DNA of 64,000 nucleotides from contig NW_019091578.1 of the NCBI RefSeq assembly GCF_001949145.1, positions 234,859-298,858 of the forward strand. Direction: 5' to 3'. Shown one piece after another: positions 60,461 through 64,000 of this stretch (positions are counted from its first letter, which is position 1; every line of letters begins with the position of its first letter). The notes beneath the pieces were generated by a model. The model was not told where the DNA came from. It did not search any database and worked only from the letters and a program-made list of their open reading frames with translations. Source of the stretch: Acanthaster planci (lineage: Eukaryota; Echinodermata; Asteroidea; Valvatida; Acanthasteridae). The position numbers were made by a program, and so were the translations under genes.

Positions 60461-63391
60461 GCACAACACTTATTTTTTTCAGATTTTTTTTTTTTAAGAT
60501 TTAATCCACATTAAAAGCAAGCATACTTTTTAGATAGAAAATTCTGTAAAAATTCAATTTTAACTTTGAAAACAGTTGTTTAGATGTAATTTTTAAAGAA
60601 AGTTTTGGTTTTGAAACAAAACCAAAATTGATGTTATTATCGTCTGCTAGAATTTTACCGCGCGCCCCTAGTGAAATAATGTTTGAGCCACGTACAGTGT
60701 GTACGTACATGCACACGTACGTACGTTGAATGATGACGCTGGTAGCCGACAGGTTCTTGGCAACCTTCATCAACATACAAGCTTAGCTGGTTCCATTAGA
60801 GCACTTTTTTGTGCATAAAATCGTAAGATGCGTGCGCGCGATGCATGCACGACGTACATGTACGTACGTGTACGCGCGTTAACATAACGACATATGTAGG
60901 CCTACACATGAACGTGGAAATGTGTTCTGTCATCCCATGTTGAGGAGGAATAAATTTAGGAAAAGCTGGTAATTATTTGCGAGAACTAGTGCATTTCACA
61001 CATTGCATACATTATATGAATCACCTCTGATTTGCATTATTAGTGTTGACAATCCTTGTATGTGAAAGTGTTGAAATTAAGTGATAGGCTATTCTACTGA
61101 GCTGAGTCTTGCTCACGCATGAAAGATGTACACGTAGGCCGAACCGGCGCCCTGCATGCCTTGTATTAGTAATGCAAAATAAACTTGTACCAGCCTCACT
61201 TAGTGTTGTTGACAAATGTCATGAGGACCTAGGCTTGTATATAATATAGGCCCACATATGGACCTAATGTATTAATTAAATAATGTAGGCCTAGTAGTAC
61301 TAGTGGTAGCATGCGCATGGAGCTGCATTGTATATTTAGCAAAAAAGCCTAGCAGGCCTACTTCAACCATGTCAACATGTTCAAGTTGAGCACCATGATT
61401 TAGGCCTAGGCCAGACAGTAAAAACTAATGGTTCCCTACAGTACAGTGATAGCCATCACTCAGAAAGCAAAACATGTCCAGAAAAGTTCAATTTAGGGGG
61501 GGAGGGGGGAATACCAAGTCGTTTTCTGAGAAAACACCTAAAATTTTTCAGACCAGTTTCATAGGGTTTGTGCACAGGGTGTCGAGTGGTGTCCGTAAGC
61601 ATGGTAAACCTTGCGTTATGGTATGGAACTCCTTCCTCAGTCATGTTGGGCCTAGTGCACATTTTCAAGTTGTTCAGCTTGAGGTTTTTGGTTTATTTCT
61701 TTGGTTGCACAAATTCAAAGTTTGCATAACATTTGTGACAGTAAGGTTCAGTTGGACCCTAATTTCGCCATGTACATGTATTGTCAAGTCAGATTGATTG
61801 GTTTGTACAGTAGCAAAATAAGGAATCTGGTGATAATGGGGCAGCGCGAACATTCAGGAGTTTTGCAAAATGGAAGGTAGGCCTAGCAACCGATGAAAAC
61901 AACTAGCTAGTGCACGCGTACGTCACCATGTTTGCTGTTTTCATCGGTTACTACCTGCCATTTTGCAAAACTCCTGGATGTCTGCACAACCCGATTCGTG
62001 GACGCGACTTTGTGTGACCTCGTGTCAGTGTGAGGTGAAAACAAATTGCATTTTACGTTGCTTTATATGGCAAAAGTGCATTCACCTTGGGATGGTTGTA
62101 CCACGCTGGCTGGAAGTCATGCACAAGTCCCATCCTCCTATATCATATGGTCACCAACTTTAGGCACAGTTGAGTGCAAACTTTAAAAGCCGGTAGTATT
62201 TGCATCACTAAAGTGTACCATGTTCTTTATTCTAGGGACTTAAAGTAAGCATGAGGGATGTTGGGTTACCAGTGGCTTAGTTGATTCATGGTCACATCCC
62301 ATGATTGTAATTCTGATACAATTGGGTGGGAACCATTTCGCTGCTGTTTCATGTTACATTTTATGCAGGAGAACAAGGCCATAGGCTAACCTTAGAAAGT
62401 GTGCGCACAACTACTTTTGAAAAAAGAGAACATTTGTCCCAAAACAACTGTTGATCATCTACCCCCATGCAAGGTTTCCGTCAACAAACTTGTCTCATTA
62501 TTGGCTTAGAAAAATTACCTTACCAGATCAGGGACCAACACTAAGCTAGCAACGTCATTGTGCATCTGTTGTTAATCAAGAACATGTAATAATTATGTAA
62601 ATTCTTCAGTTATTTTGAGATCAAACTGTAGCTCTTGGCTGACTCCAATCTCTCAATAAAAATGATAACAGACCCAATGTACATGTATGTACAACAAGTG
62701 TGCAACCCAAGATACTGTTGTGCTAAATAATTAGCCAGCAATTCAGCCATACCTGTGACTCAGCATCAAAGATTTTTCACATGAAAATTGTTTTGGGGTA
62801 ACCATTTTCTTTTATTCTTTCAATTTACATCCTTTGTGGTACATGTACATAAAATTGTCAAAGAATATATGTCAAATATGTTGTTCATGTCAATCTCGTA
62901 TGTACGGCTGTTGTCTGTGATAAATAAATGAACTATATGCAATTTTATTGATGTGCACAATTTTTGTGGGAATACTTGTTTTTTGAACAATTTTAAAAAT
63001 TCCAAAGTGGTGCTTAACAGAGTATCACACAGTGATAGAGAGTTTAGATGTAATTGACCCCTGCATGTATATGTAGTGGTTAATTACCCCGTGGTGATGT
63101 TTGGGGAAGAACTCTTTGGACATCTATGATGGTCTATATGTAGACGTACTTTTTCCCTACAGATAGCCATCAGGAAGCAGTAATACGGTACATCCTAAAT
63201 TTATCCAGGAAATTAAGGCCATAGGCTGTTAAGGATTTTCTAGACCATTCTCATAAGGTTTGTGCACATTAGTGATATCCAGATGTGCAGCTCGTCCTGC
63301 CTAGCATCTGTGAATGCACATGTATGTATAGTGTAGTCCCCAGGTCCGTAATTTCGCCATTTGTTTTACTATGAAACTTTGTAATAGGTGG
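60461..63391. other. Upstream intergenic region
   Basis: No gene-like frame. It is rich in alternating GTAC/CGTA (60,695-60,735 and 60,825-60,880) and TAGGCCTA-type palindromes. It holds a foldback at 61,855-61,976. Segments at 61,540-61,780 and 63,230-63,355 share short blocks (GGTTTGTGCACA and TAATTTCGCCAT), probably diverged copies of one repeat. Confidence 0.55.
61855..61976. mobile_element. Foldback element with CAGGAGTTTTGCAAAATGG arms
   Basis: 61,855-61,902 and 61,933-61,976 are reverse complements except for a few gaps (CAGGAGTTTTGCAAAATGG, GGTAG and AACCGATGAAAAC are shared). The loop is 30 bp and includes ACGCGTACGT. Weaker pairing continues outward for about 25 bp on each side. 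Confidence 0.75.
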
Positions 63392-63811
63392 CAAAAGAAG
63401 CCTTTTGTAAGTTAAATTTGAATAAAATCTAGTACACCGAGTTCTTTAAATTCACGACATTTTTCTTTTGAATTTTCAATTCAAAAGAAGCCTTTGGTAA
63501 GTTAAATTTGAATAAAATCTAGTACACCGAGTTCTTTAAATTCACGTGAACTTAGCAATTTGAATTCTCCAAACTAAAGACACTTTTGCTATACCTCATG
63601 ATGCCTTGCATCAATGCACTGTTTTCAATGGATAAGAATGGAACAAAGGAACCAGTCCACTCCAGAGACAGTGGTTGCTATGCAAAAGCTTGTCCCGAAT
63701 CACGAGGTCTAGCAAGTTTCTTTAGTCTGGGGAATTAGAATCATGATGTTTATGTGTAATCAGGTAACTCAGGGCACCAGATTTTATTCAATTTAACTTA
63801 CAAAAGGCTTA
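63392..63811. mobile_element. Foldback element with a duplicated left end
   Basis: 63,392-63,456 and 63,482-63,546 are near-identical direct copies 90 bp apart. The right end 63,778-63,811 is the reverse complement of their start (AAGCCTTTTGTAAGTTAAAT). Inner pairing continues (CTAAAGAAACTT-like and CTCGTGAT/CTCATGAT blocks), so 63,482-63,811 is a palindromic MITE whose left arm was tandemly duplicated. Confidence 0.72.
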
Positions 63812-64000
63812 TTAGGGACTTGGTAACTATTTACATTTACCATCATAGATGTACCATCCCTGATATTAGACCTACTTTTGCCATTGTAAATAAACTTTTT
63901 GAATTTTGATACATTGTTCCATTATCCATGCAAAGTTTGTAATTTTATTCTCCTCCATCCAATACATCAGTGTTCAAAGACTTGGTATGAATTTGGTTAA
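63812..64000. other. Window end, no feature seen
   Basis: AT-rich, no open frame. ACCATCATAGATGT here is the inverse of ACATCTATGATGGT at 63,120, a weak hint of a larger inverted structure. Confidence 0.5.

Noticed and set aside
61474-61797. 107-residue plus-strand frame
   Set aside because: No recognisable domain and overlaps repeated sequence upstream of the WNK promoter.
63060-63890. Large outer inverted repeat around the terminal MITE
   Set aside because: Only a 14-bp match (ACATCTATGATGGT) could be aligned; too short to define an element.
1-64000. CRISPR array, operon or bacterial gene cluster
   Set aside because: Spliced eukaryotic genes throughout; no regularly spaced repeats with unique spacers.
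1-64000. Retrovirus or LTR element
   Set aside because: No long direct terminal repeats, primer-binding site, or gag-pol or envelope-like frames were seen.

Overview
The window is eukaryotic nuclear DNA from an animal. Genes are split by GT-AG introns, introns are long and AT-rich, there is one CpG-rich promoter, and many small inverted-repeat transposons are present. The palindromes GTACATGTAC and TAGGCCTA recur very often. Together with the protein sequences this suggests an invertebrate deuterostome, most likely an echinoderm, but the species cannot be fixed from the sequence alone.

Layout: (1) 1-2,700 is mostly non-coding and opens with a near-perfect foldback element at about 9-180. (2) 2,729-4,662, plus strand, is a three-exon gene for a 402-residue SLC10/BASS-type (bile-acid-sodium-symporter-like) membrane protein in which several sodium-ligand positions are substituted. 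(3) 4,663-11,120 is non-coding and holds the 3' UTRs of two convergent genes. (4) 11,121 to about 60,400, minus strand, is a single large gene for a WNK (with-no-lysine) kinase. I place 17 coding exons plus one upstream non-coding exon. All exon phases agree and the CDS is 6,864 nt (2,287 residues plus stop). The order is: disordered N-terminus, kinase domain (exons 1-6), PF1 domain (exons 6-7), Gln/Ser/Pro-rich cassettes (exons 8-12), PF2 domain (exons 13-14), a very large Gln-rich exon 15 with two RFQV motifs, a C-terminal coiled coil (exons 16-17) and a Pro/Met-rich tail. (5) 60,450-64,000 has no convincing gene and contains several foldback elements.

The kinase gene is the centre of the window. 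In known animals WNK senses chloride and osmotic state, autophosphorylates, and phosphorylates SPAK/OSR1, which dock on RFXV motifs and control cation-chloride cotransporters. The residues needed for this are visible: Cys in place of the usual strand-3 Lys, the substitute Lys in the glycine-rich loop, HRD, DLG with the chloride-site leucines, and both activation-loop serines. The SLC10-like neighbour is convergent and no functional link is implied.

Introns carry much mobile-element debris: a TTAA-flanked piggyBac-like MITE (intron 14), a 193-bp MITE (intron 13) with a partial relative in intron 1, a 1.03-kb CAGGG-ended element with a 6-bp target duplication and a 270-bp foldback (both intron 1), a foldback about 30 bp from the exon 3 donor, and in intron 5 a 5'-truncated LINE 3' end inside a 3.6-kb inverted-repeat-bounded block. 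I found no new multi-gene system. The most notable items are the cassette architecture of the WNK exons, the lack of a recognisable KLHL3 degron, a Cys-rich upstream ORF, and the sodium-site changes in the SLC10-like protein.
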